Made by a program: the position numbers and the translations under genes. Positions 26,016-35,643 of a stretch of DNA of 64,000 nt are shown here, one piece after another. Position 1 is the stretch's first letter. Each line of letters opens with the position of its first letter. Source of the stretch: Pseudomonadota bacterium (GTDB lineage: Bacteria; Pseudomonadota; Alphaproteobacteria; Dongiales; Dongiaceae); contig JACPDN010000006.1 in NCBI GenBank assembly GCA_016183985.1, forward strand, positions 744,001-808,000. Direction: 5' to 3'. The notes beneath the pieces were generated by a model, which was given only the letters and a program-made list of their open reading frames with translations, was not told where the DNA came from and did not search any database.

Positions 26016-26044
26016 AAGTAGGAACCCTTAGGTAGCTTCCCTAA
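26016..26044 (+). promoter_or_regulatory. Direct repeats upstream of fixK, candidate FixJ binding sites
   Basis: Two consecutive 14-15-nt units, AAGTAGGAACCCTTA (26016-26030) and AGGTAGCTTCCCTAA (26030-26044), share GTAG-N3-CCCTWA. The second resembles the GTAGTTTCCCTTA-like element recalled for FixJ-dependent promoters in rhizobia. They lie about 80-105 nt before the fixK ATG, in keeping with a response-regulator site. The match to the FixJ site is from memory and should be treated as tentative. Confidence 0.45.
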
Positions 26045-26122
26045 CTAGGCCGGCGTCGCGCGCTCGCATAGCCTCCGCTTGTCCGAACCCAATGGGGTCA
26101 GATCAAGCCAGGAGGGGATGTT

Positions 26123-26977
26123 ATGCCTAGTGTTGCCAGTGCCTCGCAGGACCGTATGCACAGTCACGACGTCGTCCTTGCGAACCGCGCTTTGAAACAG
26201 CCGCATCTGGCGAGCGATCACGGGGTCGCCACCTCGGCCATTCAACTGCCGCAACCTCTGCCGGGCCTCCTCGCCCGCGGGCTGACACCCCAAGACATGC
26301 TGCGCGTCAATGCCGCGCGCCCCACCTTCGTCACCCTCGAGCCTGGTGAATCGCTTTATTATCAAGGCGACGATTGCCACAACATCTATCTGCTGCTCGA
26401 TGGCTGGGCCTTCCGCCACCAGATCCTGGAAGACGGCCGGCGCCAGATTCTCGATTTTGCGCTGCCGGGCGTCGTTTTCGGCTTGCCGGGCACCGGCACC
26501 ATGACTCACAGCCTGGAAACGCTCACCACCTGCACCTTCAGTGTCTTCACCCGCGAGCGTCTCTTTGACTTGATGCGCGACGTTCCGACGCTGGGCTTCC
26601 GTCTGCTGGAGATCATGGCCGACGCCGAATCGCGTGCCTTCGAACATTTGACCAGTATCGGCCGTCGCACCGCCAGGGAGCGGGTTGCCCATTTGCTTCT
26701 CGAACTGGTAATGCGCGCCAGCAAGAGCCGGGCTACGCCACGCGACGGAAGCATGACACTGCCGCTGATGCTCCCGCATATCGCCGATGCCCTGGGCCTT
26801 ACCAGCGAAACCGTGTGTCGCGCGCTATCTTCCATGCGGAAGGACCGCATTGCCACACTACGCGGCCAGAAGCTCGACATCCTGGATCTGAAGCGTCTCG
26901 CCACAGCGGCCGGCGTCGACCTCAGCGCAGATGCGGGCAAAGATGCTGGCGGCGGCGCCCTCCGGCTCGCCTCCTGA
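26123..26977 (+). CDS. fixK: Crp/FNR family regulator, FixK-like
   Basis: 284 residues: cyclic-nucleotide-like sensor domain (about 65-175) and a C-terminal Crp-type HTH (about 212-245; IADALGLTSETVCRALSSM). The recognition helix has E229 and R233, as FNR-type proteins that read TTGAT-N4-ATCAA do. The N-terminal Cys cluster of Fe-S FNR is absent, which makes it FixK-like and dependent on FixLJ for oxygen control. C232 takes the place of the Ser found in FNR. GGAGGGG lies 6 nt before the ATG. Four or five matching boxes lie within 30 kb. Confidence 0.88.
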   Translation: MPSVASASQDRMHSHDVVLANRALKQPHLASDHGVATSAIQLPQPLPGLLARGLTPQDMLRVNAARPTFVTLEPGESLYYQGDDCHNIYLLLDGWAFRHQILEDGRRQILDFALPGVVFGLPGTGTMTHSLETLTTCTFSVFTRERLFDLMRDVPTLGFRLLEIMADAESRAFEHLTSIGRRTARERVAHLLLELVMRASKSRATPRDGSMTLPLMLPHIADALGLTSETVCRALSSMRKDRIATLRGQKLDILDLKRLATAAGVDLSADAGKDAGGGALRLAS

Positions 26978-27066
26978 GACATCATCGCTCTTGCCGGAAC
27001 CGGTCATGTCCTAGCAACATGCGGGGCTCATAATCGAGCGCCCACATCAACAGGGACATTCTCGTC

Positions 27067-29769
27067 GTGACCATCCGCAATCTCGACCGGCTGTTCCGAC
27101 CGCAATCATTGGCCATCATCGGTGCCAGCGCCCGTGAAGGCGCCATCGGCCATGTGCTGGCCCGCAATGTACTTGCCGGCGGCTTTCGTGGCCCGATCGG
27201 TTTCATCAACCCGAAATATCAATCCGTCCTGGATCGCCCTTGCGTGGCCAACATCGGCGCATTGGACGGAGCACCCGATCTTGCCGTCATTGCAACGCCC
27301 GCTGCTACGGTACCAGGTATCGTCAAGGAGCTGGCAGAACGTGGAACGCGCGCGGCCATCATCATCAGCGCTGGTTTCGGCAGCGCGGATGGCCAGGCGC
27401 TGAAGCGCGAGATGCAGTTGGCGGCACGGCCGCATCTCATGCGCATGGTCGGCCCCAATTGCCTGGGCGTAATCGCCCCCATCATCGGCCTCAATGTCAG
27501 CTTTGCGCATCTTTCGCCCAAAAAGGGATCGATCGCCCTGCTGACGCAATCGGGCGCCATCCTGACCTCGGCGCTGGATTGGGCGGCCGCGCGCGGCATC
27601 GGCTTTTCGCATCTGGTGTCGATGGGCGAGATGCTCGACGTTGATTTCGGCGACATGCTCGATTATCTCGCCAGCGATGGCAGCACCAGTGCCATCCTGA
27701 TCTATGCCGAGGCGGTCACCAATGCGCGCAAGTTCGTCTCGGCAGCACGGCGCGCAGCGCGCCTCAAACCCGTCATCATCATCAAAGCGGGACGCTATGG
27801 CGAAACGGCTGGCGCCGTTACCTCGCATACGGGTGCCCTGGCCGGCAGCGATGCGATCTACGACGCCATTTTCCGCCGCGTCGGCCTGTTGCGAGTCGAC
27901 GATTTGGCGGAGCTGTTTGAAGCCATGGAAACGCTGGCACTGATGGGACCGGCCGCTGGCGACCGCTTGACGATCCTTACCAATGGCGGCGGTGCCGGCA
28001 TTCTGGCAGCCGATGCGCTGGTGCGGGCCGGCGGGCATCTTGCCCCGCTTGATCCCGGCGTATTGGAACGCTTGGACCACGTGTTGCCCAAGGGCTGGTC
28101 GCGCGGCAACCCGGTCGACATCATCGGCGATGCTGATGCAGAACGGTACCGCGTCGCCATCGACATCCTGGCGGGCGATGTCCATTCCGACGCATTGCTA
28201 GTGCTCAACAGCCCGACGGCTCTCACCTCCAGCGACGCAGCGGCCGATGCCGTCATCGCCGGCCTGGCCGGCCGCAAGAAGCCGGTGCTGACAAGTTGGA
28301 TCGGCGATCAGACCTCCCGTCCGGCACGGGCGAAATTTGCCGCCGTGAAAATTCCAAGCTATACGACGCCCGAGCAGGCCGTGCGTGCCTTCGGCTATAT
28401 GGTCGCCTATCGACGCAGCCAGATGCTGCTGACCGAGACTCCGCCATCCTTGCCCAGCAATTTCACGCCGGATCATGCGACGGTCCGGCAGATGATCGAT
28501 CAGGCGCTGGCGAAAGGCCGCAGTTTTCTCACTTCGCCGGAATCCCTCGCCGTCATGCGCGCCTATGGCATCAATGTGGTGACCGACGAGATCGTAGCCA
28601 GCCCGCAGGAAGCGCGAAAAAAGGCTGAGGCGATGGCTGAAACTGTAGCCGGGCCGCTGGTGCTCAAGCTGCTGTCGCCGGACATTACTCACAAATCCGA
28701 TATCGGCGGCGTGGTCCTGGGACTGACCGACGGGGCCGCAGTGGAAGCGGCGGCAGCGGCGATGCTGGAACGGGTCGGAGAAATGCGACCCGACGCCCGC
28801 ATCGACGGCTTTACACTATCGCCCATGATCGACCGCAGCGCATCGCAGGAGTTGATTCTAGGGGCCGTGACCGACCCGCAATTCGGCCCCATCATTCTGT
28901 TCGGCCAGGGTGGCACGTCGGTCGAGGTGACGGCCGACAGGTCGCTGGCCCTACCCCCGCTCAACCTCAAGCTCGCGCGAGAACTCATCGCCGATACGCG
29001 GGTTTATCGCCTGTTGCAGGGATATAGGGAAAGGCCGGCAGCCGATCTCGACAGCATTGCTCTGTCATTGATGCGGGTTGCCCAATTGGTGATGGATTTT
29101 GCCGAGATCCAGGAGCTCGACATCAATCCTCTGCTGGCTAACGAACATACCGTCATCGCCCTTGACGCGCGCATTCGCGTCGCCAGGAGCGCTGTGGCGC
29201 CGCAAAGTCGGCTGGCCATCCGTCCGTATCCGCAAGAACTGGAGGAGATCGTTCCAGACCCTGCCGGCGGATCGCTGCTGCTGCGTCCAATCCGGCCGGA
29301 AGATGAGCCGGGAATGTTGGAAGCGTTCAAGCACCTGTCGTCGGAAAGCGTCGAGTTGCGCTTCTTTCGCGTCGTCACCAACCCGTCGCATCAGATGATC
29401 GCAGGCCTCACCCAGATCGATTACGACCGCGAGATGGCCCTGGTTCTCACCGATATCGATACACCCGAAGGGGAGACTCCACCGATCTACGCCGATGTGC
29501 GCCTGTTGATGGATCCCGACCGCGTAGAGGCAGAATATGCAATCATCGTCCGCGATGACATGGCAGGGCGCGGTTTCGGCAGTCTGATGATGGAGCGCAT
29601 CATCGCCTATGGCCGCTCCATTAACCTTTCCCGTATCACCGGGCTGGTGCGCATGGAGAATGCCAGCATGCTGGCAATCTGCCAGCGCCTTGGTTTCACA
29701 CGCCGTGTCGATCCGGATATGCCGGGCCTATTTCATGTGACGAAGGAATTAAGTGGCCGCAGCGCGTAA
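27067..29769 (+). CDS. Bifunctional acyl-CoA synthetase (ADP-forming)-like / GNAT acetyltransferase, Pat/PatZ type
   Basis: 900 residues from a GTG. In order: CoA-binding domain (about 1-130; SLAIIGASAREGAIGHVL), succinyl-CoA-ligase-like flavodoxin folds (about 150-460; LLTQSGAILTS, SHTGALAGSD), ATP-grasp (about 480-700; LSPDITHKSDIGGVVLG) and a GNAT domain (about 730-895; DDMAGRGFGSLMMERII). This is the protein lysine acetyltransferase architecture (YfiQ/PatZ), which acetylates and inactivates acetyl-CoA synthetase and other enzymes. It follows fixK by 89 nt on the same strand, and acetate genes (pta, ackA) occur elsewhere in the window. Confidence 0.9.
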   Translation: MTIRNLDRLFRPQSLAIIGASAREGAIGHVLARNVLAGGFRGPIGFINPKYQSVLDRPCVANIGALDGAPDLAVIATPAATVPGIVKELAERGTRAAIIISAGFGSADGQALKREMQLAARPHLMRMVGPNCLGVIAPIIGLNVSFAHLSPKKGSIALLTQSGAILTSALDWAAARGIGFSHLVSMGEMLDVDFGDMLDYLASDGSTSAILIYAEAVTNARKFVSAARRAARLKPVIIIKAGRYGETAGAVTSHTGALAGSDAIYDAIFRRVGLLRVDDLAELFEAMETLALMGPAAGDRLTILTNGGGAGILAADALVRAGGHLAPLDPGVLERLDHVLPKGWSRGNPVDIIGDADAERYRVAIDILAGDVHSDALLVLNSPTALTSSDAAADAVIAGLAGRKKPVLTSWIGDQTSRPARAKFAAVKIPSYTTPEQAVRAFGYMVAYRRSQMLLTETPPSLPSNFTPDHATVRQMIDQALAKGRSFLTSPESLAVMRAYGINVVTDEIVASPQEARKKAEAMAETVAGPLVLKLLSPDITHKSDIGGVVLGLTDGAAVEAAAAAMLERVGEMRPDARIDGFTLSPMIDRSASQELILGAVTDPQFGPIILFGQGGTSVEVTADRSLALPPLNLKLARELIADTRVYRLLQGYRERPAADLDSIALSLMRVAQLVMDFAEIQELDINPLLANEHTVIALDARIRVARSAVAPQSRLAIRPYPQELEEIVPDPAGGSLLLRPIRPEDEPGMLEAFKHLSSESVELRFFRVVTNPSHQMIAGLTQIDYDREMALVLTDIDTPEGETPPIYADVRLLMDPDRVEAEYAIIVRDDMAGRGFGSLMMERIIAYGRSINLSRITGLVRMENASMLAICQRLGFTRRVDPDMPGLFHVTKELSGRSA

Positions 29770-29784
29770 GAAGCCAGCTTGGTT

Positions 29785-30645
29785 CTAAGTCCGCGCGATC
29801 AGCATGCCTTCGGCATTGGCGGGCGGGCGCAGGCCGTCGGGACGATTGGCAAAGTAGCGCGACGCAAGATCGTCGGCCGAGACATATCGCGTATCGCGGA
29901 GGCCGGTTTCTGCAGCAAGTGCCAGCATCGCAGACGGCATGAAGAAGCTGATGAACGGTGTGCCGCTCGCCTCAGCGCCCGCCACAGCGCGGGCAAGGAT
30001 GGCGCGCATGTCCGGATCCGCCATTTCCACGGGCAGCAGGAAGGACATGGCAAAAGTCGATCCCCGCGCAAGGAATGCCATTCGGCGCAAGGTCGCCACG
30101 ATGGCATCGCGGGTCAGATACATGCTGACGCCAGTCGAAGCCACGACGGCCGGCTTGCCCGGATCGAAGCCGGCTGATGTGAGCTGCTCCCACCAATCAT
30201 CGCCCGCCTCAAAATCGACCGGCACGAAATGCAAAGAGGAAGGCACATCAAGACCGACCTTGGCGAGACGCTGCCGTTTCCAGGCCTGCGCGCCCGGTCG
30301 GTCCACTTCGAACAAGGCAAGACGCGTCGCCACATCGGGGTGACGCTGAGCGAAAGTATCAAGCCCTGCACCGAGAATGACATACTGGGCGACACCATGG
30401 TCGATTTCCTGCAGCAGCAGATCCTCGATCAGACGCGCACGGCCGACGATGGCGGCGCGAAATGGCGCGATGCCTTGCGGATGCATGTCGGGGCGCTGGC
30501 GCCAGTCTTCATCCGGCGGCGCCAGCTTGAGACCAAGTTCGTCATTGAGCACATGGGGTAGCGAATCGATTTCAACATGCTGGGCCCGCCACAAAGCGAC
30601 CCGCACCGCCGTGCTGTCGGGCACCAGAGCGGGCTCGTCAGGCAT
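29785..30645 (-). CDS. SAM-dependent methyltransferase, TIGR00027/leucine carboxyl methyltransferase type
   Basis: 286 residues. It has ARLIEDLLLQE, QYVILGAGLDTFAQR (SAM-binding glycine motif), LFEVDRPGAQAWKR and ASTGVSMYLTRDAI, the pattern of the putative class I methyltransferases of the LCMT/PPM superfamily. The substrate is unknown. It lies 27 nt downstream of fixJ on the same strand and could be cotranscribed with fixLJ. Its stop is near the convergent stop of the acyl-CoA synthetase gene. Confidence 0.87.
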   Translation of the reverse strand: MPDEPALVPDSTAVRVALWRAQHVEIDSLPHVLNDELGLKLAPPDEDWRQRPDMHPQGIAPFRAAIVGRARLIEDLLLQEIDHGVAQYVILGAGLDTFAQRHPDVATRLALFEVDRPGAQAWKRQRLAKVGLDVPSSLHFVPVDFEAGDDWWEQLTSAGFDPGKPAVVASTGVSMYLTRDAIVATLRRMAFLARGSTFAMSFLLPVEMADPDMRAILARAVAGAEASGTPFISFFMPSAMLALAAETGLRDTRYVSADDLASRYFANRPDGLRPPANAEGMLIART

Positions 30646-30672
30646 GATCGTCTCCTCGCCTATGCCTTCATT

Positions 30673-31284
30673 CTAGCTCAGTTTCAACGTGCCCAGTTCC
30701 AATGCCATGCGAACCAGCTCGGGAAGATTCTTCGCCTTCATCTTTTCCATCACACGGGCGCGGTGGATTTCGACCGTCCGGATGCTGATGTCGAGCGCGT
30801 GGGCGACTATTTTGTTGGCATCGCCCGCCACGAGGAGATCGAACACCTCCCGCTCGCGCGCGGTGAGGCTGTCAAGACGCCCCTGCAACTCGGCACTGGC
30901 TGGGCGCAGCCGCAGTCGATCCTGGTGCTTTTTCACCGCGGCCGCGATGGCCTCCAGGATAGCTTCGTCGGTGAAAGGTTTTTCGACGAAATCGGCAACA
31001 CCCGCCTTCATGGCGGCCACCGCCAGCGGCACCTCACCATGGCCAGTCATAATGATGACTGGCACGTCGACGCCAGCCTTGCCAAGCGCTGCGAACAGCG
31101 CCATGCCGTCCATGCCGGGCATGCGCACGTCGGTCACCAGGCAATCCGGCACTTTTTCGGCGCAGCGCGCCAGCACCGGCTCGGCGCCAGGGAATGCTTC
31201 GATGGCAAGGCCGGCTGATTCCAGCAGAATGGTGAGCGAGTCGCGAACTGCGTCGTCATCATCGACAATATAGACCAGTGTCAT
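30673..31284 (-). CDS. fixJ: FixJ-like response regulator
   Basis: 203 residues: receiver domain (about 1-120) with DDDD acidic patch, phosphoacceptor D52 in [22 protein letters not shown] and VEKPF, then a LuxR-type HTH ([34 protein letters not shown]). FixJ activates fixK and related promoters once phosphorylated by FixL. It overlaps fixL by 4 nt, and direct repeats resembling its target lie before fixK. Confidence 0.93.
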   Translation of the reverse strand: MTLVYIVDDDDAVRDSLTILLESAGLAIEAFPGAEPVLARCAEKVPDCLVTDVRMPGMDGMALFAALGKAGVDVPVIIMTGHGEVPLAVAAMKAGVADFVEKPFTDEAILEAIAAAVKKHQDRLRLRPASAELQGRLDSLTAREREVFDLLVAGDANKIVAHALDISIRTVEIHRARVMEKMKAKNLPELVRMALELGTLKLS

Positions 31285-32438
31285 CCCGTCTTTCCGTCCG
31301 TCTCATCGGTAATCGGCAGCGCGATATAGAAGGTGGCGCCGCGTTTGGAATTGGGGCTGGCCCAAAGCCGCCCGCCATGTGAATCAATGATGGTCTTGCA
31401 GATGGAGAGGCCGAGCCCCATGCCGCGTTCCTTGGTCGTCACGAAAGGCTGAAAGAGTTGCGCCATGACCTTGGGCGCAAGGCCCGGGCCACTGTCGCTG
31501 ATCGAAATCTGCGCCGTGTCGCCACCGACCAGGCCCGTCGTCACGGTGAGATCGCGCGGCAAAGGATGCTCGCTCATCGCCTCGACGCTGTTGCGGATGA
31601 TGTTGAAGACCACCTGCTGGATTTGCACCTTGTCGATGAGGACCGGCATCGGCTCGGTGCCCAGCACCCAGCGCACATTGATGCTGCTCTCCTTGGCGCC
31701 AACAAGGGCCAAGGCCGTCGCCTCCTCGACCACGTTGTTGAGTTCCTCGATCTGGCGCTCCGCCTCGCCGCGCTGGATGAAGCTGCGCAGGTGACGGATG
31801 ATCTCACCGGCACGGGCTGCCTGAGTCACCGCCTTTTCCATCGTTTCGGCGATCTTGGGCGAATGATGGCCTTCGGCCTGCAACATGCGGCGGGTCGCCT
31901 GAACGTAATTGACGATCGCCGCCAGCGGCTGGTTGAGCTCGTGGGCAAGCGTTGAGGCCATCTGGCCGACGTCGCTCAAACGCGAAACATGGAGCAGCTC
32001 CAACTGCAATTCATGCAGACGGTTTTCGGTGAGCTGACGCTCCGAGAGGTCGCGGATGAAACCGGTGAAATGGCGTTTGCCGCCGATCATCGCCTCGCCC
32101 ACCGAGAGCTCGATGGGAAATGCGCTGCCGTCCTTGCGCTGGCCAACGACGATGCGGCCGATGCCGATGATCCGCCGCTCGCCGGTTTCCAGATAGCTGC
32201 GGATATAGCTGTCATGCCGCTCGTGATAGGGCGAGGGCATGAGAATACTGACATTCTGCCCGATCACTTCGCCAGACCTATAACCAAAGAGCCGCTCGGC
32301 GGCCGGGCTGAAGGATTCGATGATACCACGCTCATCGATGACCAGAATGGCATCAGGCGCGGTTTCGAGAATCGACCGCAGCCGCGCCTCACGTTCGCGC
32401 AGCATGTCATGCGTGACTGTGCCTTCGTTCTCGATCAT
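31281..32438 (-). CDS. fixL: FixL-like heme PAS sensor histidine kinase
   Basis: 385 residues, soluble. A PAS domain (about 15-130) carries [20 protein letters not shown] and [16 protein letters not shown]75 and R95 align with the heme-ligand His and oxygen-sensing Arg of rhizobial FixL. A HisKA domain follows with H166 in [14 protein letters not shown], then HATPase with [15 protein letters not shown] and [11 protein letters not shown]. With oxygen released from heme, FixL phosphorylates FixJ. Membrane helices are absent, as in Bradyrhizobium-type FixL. Divergent from the P-type ATPase gene. Confidence 0.92.
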   Translation of the reverse strand: MIENEGTVTHDMLREREARLRSILETAPDAILVIDERGIIESFSPAAERLFGYRSGEVIGQNVSILMPSPYHERHDSYIRSYLETGERRIIGIGRIVVGQRKDGSAFPIELSVGEAMIGGKRHFTGFIRDLSERQLTENRLHELQLELLHVSRLSDVGQMASTLAHELNQPLAAIVNYVQATRRMLQAEGHHSPKIAETMEKAVTQAARAGEIIRHLRSFIQRGEAERQIEELNNVVEEATALALVGAKESSINVRWVLGTEPMPVLIDKVQIQQVVFNIIRNSVEAMSEHPLPRDLTVTTGLVGGDTAQISISDSGPGLAPKVMAQLFQPFVTTKERGMGLGLSICKTIIDSHGGRLWASPNSKRGATFYIALPITDETDGKTG

Positions 32439-32484
32439 CGTCCCTGCCCCTGGTCATGGAAATTGTAGTATAAGCAATTGCGTA

Positions 32485-35115
32485 ATGGAAAGCTCATTGA
32501 TGCCGATACGCTACGCGTCGAAAAGGCGCGGGCATCCGGGCTGCGGGGCGGGGATGATGGGGACGAAAAACGCCACAGCGCAAGGCGGCAGTTTGGCAGA
32601 TGGCCCGAAAGGGCTCAGCGACGCCGAGGCGAAGCTTCGGCTGCAGCGCAACGGCGCCAATGAACTGCCGGGTGGCGGAACGCGATCGCCATTTACCGTT
32701 CTGATCGATGTCGTCAAGGAACCGATGCTGGCCCTGCTGCTCTGTGGTGGCCTCATCTATTTCCTGATCGGCAGCCGCAGCGAGGCGTTGATCCTGCTGG
32801 GCTTTGCGACGTTTTCGGTCATTGTGACTCTGATCCAGGAGACGCGTACAGAGCGGGTGCTTGAGGCTTTGCGCGACCTGGCGAGCCCGCGGGCGCTGGT
32901 GATCCGCGACGGCCAGCACCGGCGCATTCCCGGACGCGAGGTGGTGGTGGGTGATCTGGTGGTGCTAAGCGAAGGTGACCGGGTGCCGGCCGATCTTGCC
33001 CTCATAAAGGCGCGCGACCTCCTCGTCGACGAATCGCTGCTGACCGGTGAATCGCTGCCTGTACGCAAGGCCGCAGCCGACACTGCGCCTGTACCCGATG
33101 CGGCCCGGCCCGGCGGTGACGATCTCGCGGCGACCTTTTCCGGTACGCTCATCGTGCGCGGCAGCGGCATGGGCGAGGTAACGGCCACCGGCACACGGAG
33201 CGAGATCGGGCGGATCGGCGCGAGCCTAGCCAAGGTACGGACGGAGGCTCCGCGGCTGCAGCGTCAGACCGGCGCCTTGGTGCGGATCTTTGCCGGTATT
33301 GCGGCCTTGTGCAGCTTCAGCGTCATCCTGCTTTACGGCTTTGCGCGTGGTGACTGGCTGCAGGGGATTCTGGCCGGCATCGCCCTTGGCATGTCGCTCA
33401 TTCCGGAAGAATTTCCGGTGGTGCTCACGGTCTTCACCGCGATGGGCGCGTGGCGCATTTCCCACGCCCGCGTCCTCACGCGACGCGCCGCGACGATCGA
33501 GACGCTGGGTGCAGCAACAACGCTCTGCACCGACAAGACCGGCACCCTCACCGAGAATCGCATGTCGGTCACCGAACTGCGCGCCTGGAACGGTGCGGCC
33601 TTCACCCTGGCGCGCGATGATCGGACACCTCTGCCCGCCCCTTTCGCCGAGATGGCGGAAATCGGGCGCCGCGCCTGCGCCGAGATGCCATTCGATCCGA
33701 TGGAGAAGGCATTTCATGATCTGGCGCCGCGCCTTCCCGAGTCAGCCACATCGCGACTGCTGCGCAGCTATGGCCTGCGTCCAGACCTCCTCGCCATGTC
33801 CAATGTCTGGATGACGGCGGAGGGGTGCGTGGTTGCCGCCAAGGGCGCGCCGGAAGCGATTGCAGAGCTGTGCCATCTCAATGAGGCAGAACGTGCGGCG
33901 GTGAAGACCCTGGTCGATGCCATGGGTCAGCGCGGCATGCGCGTGCTGGGCTTGGCACGCGCCGAGGCGTCGCGGGGCGATCTGCCCGAAACGCAACGCC
34001 ATTTCGCGTTCACATTTCTGGGTCTTGCCGGCCTCACCGATCCACTGCGGGCGGGCGTGCCGCGGGCTGTGGCGCAATGCCGCTCGGCCGGCATCCGCGT
34101 CGTGATGATCACCGGTGACTATCCGGCGACCGCCCGCGCCATCGCCGATGCCGCCGGCATTGCCGGTGAGAATATCCTGACCGGCACTGAAATTGACAAT
34201 CTCGACGATACGGCACTCGGCCAGCGCATCGCCGATATCGGCGTCTTCGCCCGCATCCTGCCACAGCAGAAGCTGCGTCTGGTCGAAGCCTTCAAGGCGC
34301 GGGGGCAGATTGTCGCCATGACCGGCGATGGGGTCAACGACGCGCCCTCACTGAAGGCGGCGCATATCGGCATCGCGATGGGTGGGCGCGGTACCGATGT
34401 CGCGCGCGAGGCATCGAGCATCGTGCTGCTCGACGACAACTTCACCTCGATCGTCGGCGCTATTCGGCTCGGCCGGCGCATCTATGACAATCTCAGAAAG
34501 GCAATGGGCTTCATCATCGCGGTGCATGTGCCGATCGCGGGCCTTGCCTTGCTGCCGCTGCTCTTCGGCCTGCCGGTGCTTTTCGGGCCGCTCCATATCG
34601 CCTTCCTCGAAATGGTCATCGATCCAGTCTGCACGCTGGTCTTCGAGGCGGAGGAGGATGAGGCCGATATCATGGCCCGGCCGCCGCGGCCGCCCGAGGC
34701 ACCACTCTTCTCGAAGCACTTGCTCCTCTGGAGCTTTCTGCAGGGGATCGCCACTTTGGCCGTGACGGCAACCGCCTTCGTCCTGGCCTGGCTGAATGGC
34801 ATGGCCGAGGATGAAATCCGGGCATTGGTCTTTACCATGTTGGTGCTCGCGATCGTGGCTCTGATCCTGGTCAACCGTGCCTTCAGCTCGTCGCTGCGCC
34901 TGGCCGTCGGGCGGCACAACCGTGCCCTGGGTCTCGTCCTTGGCATCGTCGGATTGGTCTTGGCGGGGGCGACCCTGGTCCCGCTTTTGCGCGACCTATT
35001 TCACTTCGGGCCGCTGCATGTAGCCGATTTTGCAGCGATTTTTGCTGCAGCGGTGATCCTGTGGTTGGGCCTTGAGCGAGCCAAGGCGCGGCTGGGACGG
35101 CGCCTCGCCCTCTAG
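32485..35115 (+). CDS. Cation-translocating P-type ATPase, P2 (SERCA-like) group
   Basis: About 876 residues. Motifs: TGESLPV (dephosphorylation), PEEFPVVLT in M4, DKTGTLTENRMSV (phospho-Asp), MTGDGVNDAPSLKAAHIGIAMGGRGTD hinge region, and about ten TM helices. It probably moves Ca2+, Mg2+ or a similar cation; ion specificity is not decidable here. ATG codons at 32485, 32500 and 32554/32557 are all possible starts; codons before 32439 overlap fixL and are rejected. Divergent from fixLJ, which suggests it may share low-oxygen control. Confidence 0.87.
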   Translation: MESSLMPIRYASKRRGHPGCGAGMMGTKNATAQGGSLADGPKGLSDAEAKLRLQRNGANELPGGGTRSPFTVLIDVVKEPMLALLLCGGLIYFLIGSRSEALILLGFATFSVIVTLIQETRTERVLEALRDLASPRALVIRDGQHRRIPGREVVVGDLVVLSEGDRVPADLALIKARDLLVDESLLTGESLPVRKAAADTAPVPDAARPGGDDLAATFSGTLIVRGSGMGEVTATGTRSEIGRIGASLAKVRTEAPRLQRQTGALVRIFAGIAALCSFSVILLYGFARGDWLQGILAGIALGMSLIPEEFPVVLTVFTAMGAWRISHARVLTRRAATIETLGAATTLCTDKTGTLTENRMSVTELRAWNGAAFTLARDDRTPLPAPFAEMAEIGRRACAEMPFDPMEKAFHDLAPRLPESATSRLLRSYGLRPDLLAMSNVWMTAEGCVVAAKGAPEAIAELCHLNEAERAAVKTLVDAMGQRGMRVLGLARAEASRGDLPETQRHFAFTFLGLAGLTDPLRAGVPRAVAQCRSAGIRVVMITGDYPATARAIADAAGIAGENILTGTEIDNLDDTALGQRIADIGVFARILPQQKLRLVEAFKARGQIVAMTGDGVNDAPSLKAAHIGIAMGGRGTDVAREASSIVLLDDNFTSIVGAIRLGRRIYDNLRKAMGFIIAVHVPIAGLALLPLLFGLPVLFGPLHIAFLEMVIDPVCTLVFEAEEDEADIMARPPRPPEAPLFSKHLLLWSFLQGIATLAVTATAFVLAWLNGMAEDEIRALVFTMLVLAIVALILVNRAFSSSLRLAVGRHNRALGLVLGIVGLVLAGATLVPLLRDLFHFGPLHVADFAAIFAAAVILWLGLERAKARLGRRLAL

Positions 35116-35242
35116 ACGGCAATTCGGCACAAATTTATCGCCAACGGGAAGAAATCTGTGACCCCGGGGAAAGCGGAGAAAGTTGCTTTGCGTTGCAGCG
35201 CGGCGCGTCGTCATAAAAGGGCATCGCAGATCGGAGGGTCGG

Positions 35243-35551
35243 ATGCTGCGCTTTTTGAATGAGACGCCTGTTTACGATTTTGAGCTCGAACGCCTGCGTT
35301 TCGTGGGGCTGGACAGGGATCGGCACATCGTGTGCCGGGTCACCAAGGACGCCCTGCTCGCCTGCCTCGACAATAGTGACGCCACGGCAATAGAGCTTTT
35401 GGAGGCGTTCGAGAACAATCGAACATTGTTTGAGGACATTGCCAGCATGGAGCATGCGGCAGGTTCGCGTGACGAGGTCTATATCGAACGCTTTCATGTT
35501 GAGCACCCATGGCTGAAGGTGCCGACCATGGCCGTTGCCGGCCGCGCTTAA
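35243..35551 (+). CDS. DUF1488-like small protein
   Basis: 102 residues from ATG 35243, preceded by GGAGGG. The sequence begins MLRFLNETPVYDFELERLRF and continues with CRVTKDALLACL and ELLEAFENNRTLFEDIA, matching the overall shape of the DUF1488 family (a small fold with AF(E)xNRxxIE). The function is unknown. It stands alone between the ATPase and the PRC-barrel gene. Confidence 0.7.
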   Translation: MLRFLNETPVYDFELERLRFVGLDRDRHIVCRVTKDALLACLDNSDATAIELLEAFENNRTLFEDIASMEHAAGSRDEVYIERFHVEHPWLKVPTMAVAGRA

Positions 35552-35643
35552 ATCCGAATAACACGGGGGAAGCGGAGCTACCCGCAACCCCTGCTTTTAA
35601 TCATGGTTACCCTTTGAGTTGATCAATTCAAGGGAGATGACCC

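Noticed and set aside
26096-26109. Possible FixK autoregulatory box just before fixK
   Set aside because: Only the ATCAA half is present; the other half is TGGGG and does not fit.
27106-28185. 359-codon minus-strand frame inside the acyl-CoA synthetase gene
   Set aside because: Shadow of the sense gene, which has continuous CoA-binding, ATP-grasp and GNAT homology.
32461-32479. AATTG...CAATT inverted repeat between fixL and the P-type ATPase gene
   Set aside because: Half-sites of 5 nt only, spacing does not match FNR/FixK boxes; too weak to call an operator.
35160-35580. Repeated GGGGAA(A)GCGGAG motif before the DUF1488-like and PRC-barrel genes
   Set aside because: Two short similar strings do not match the EcfG pattern (no GGAAC with GTT at the right distance) and could be chance in GC-rich DNA.
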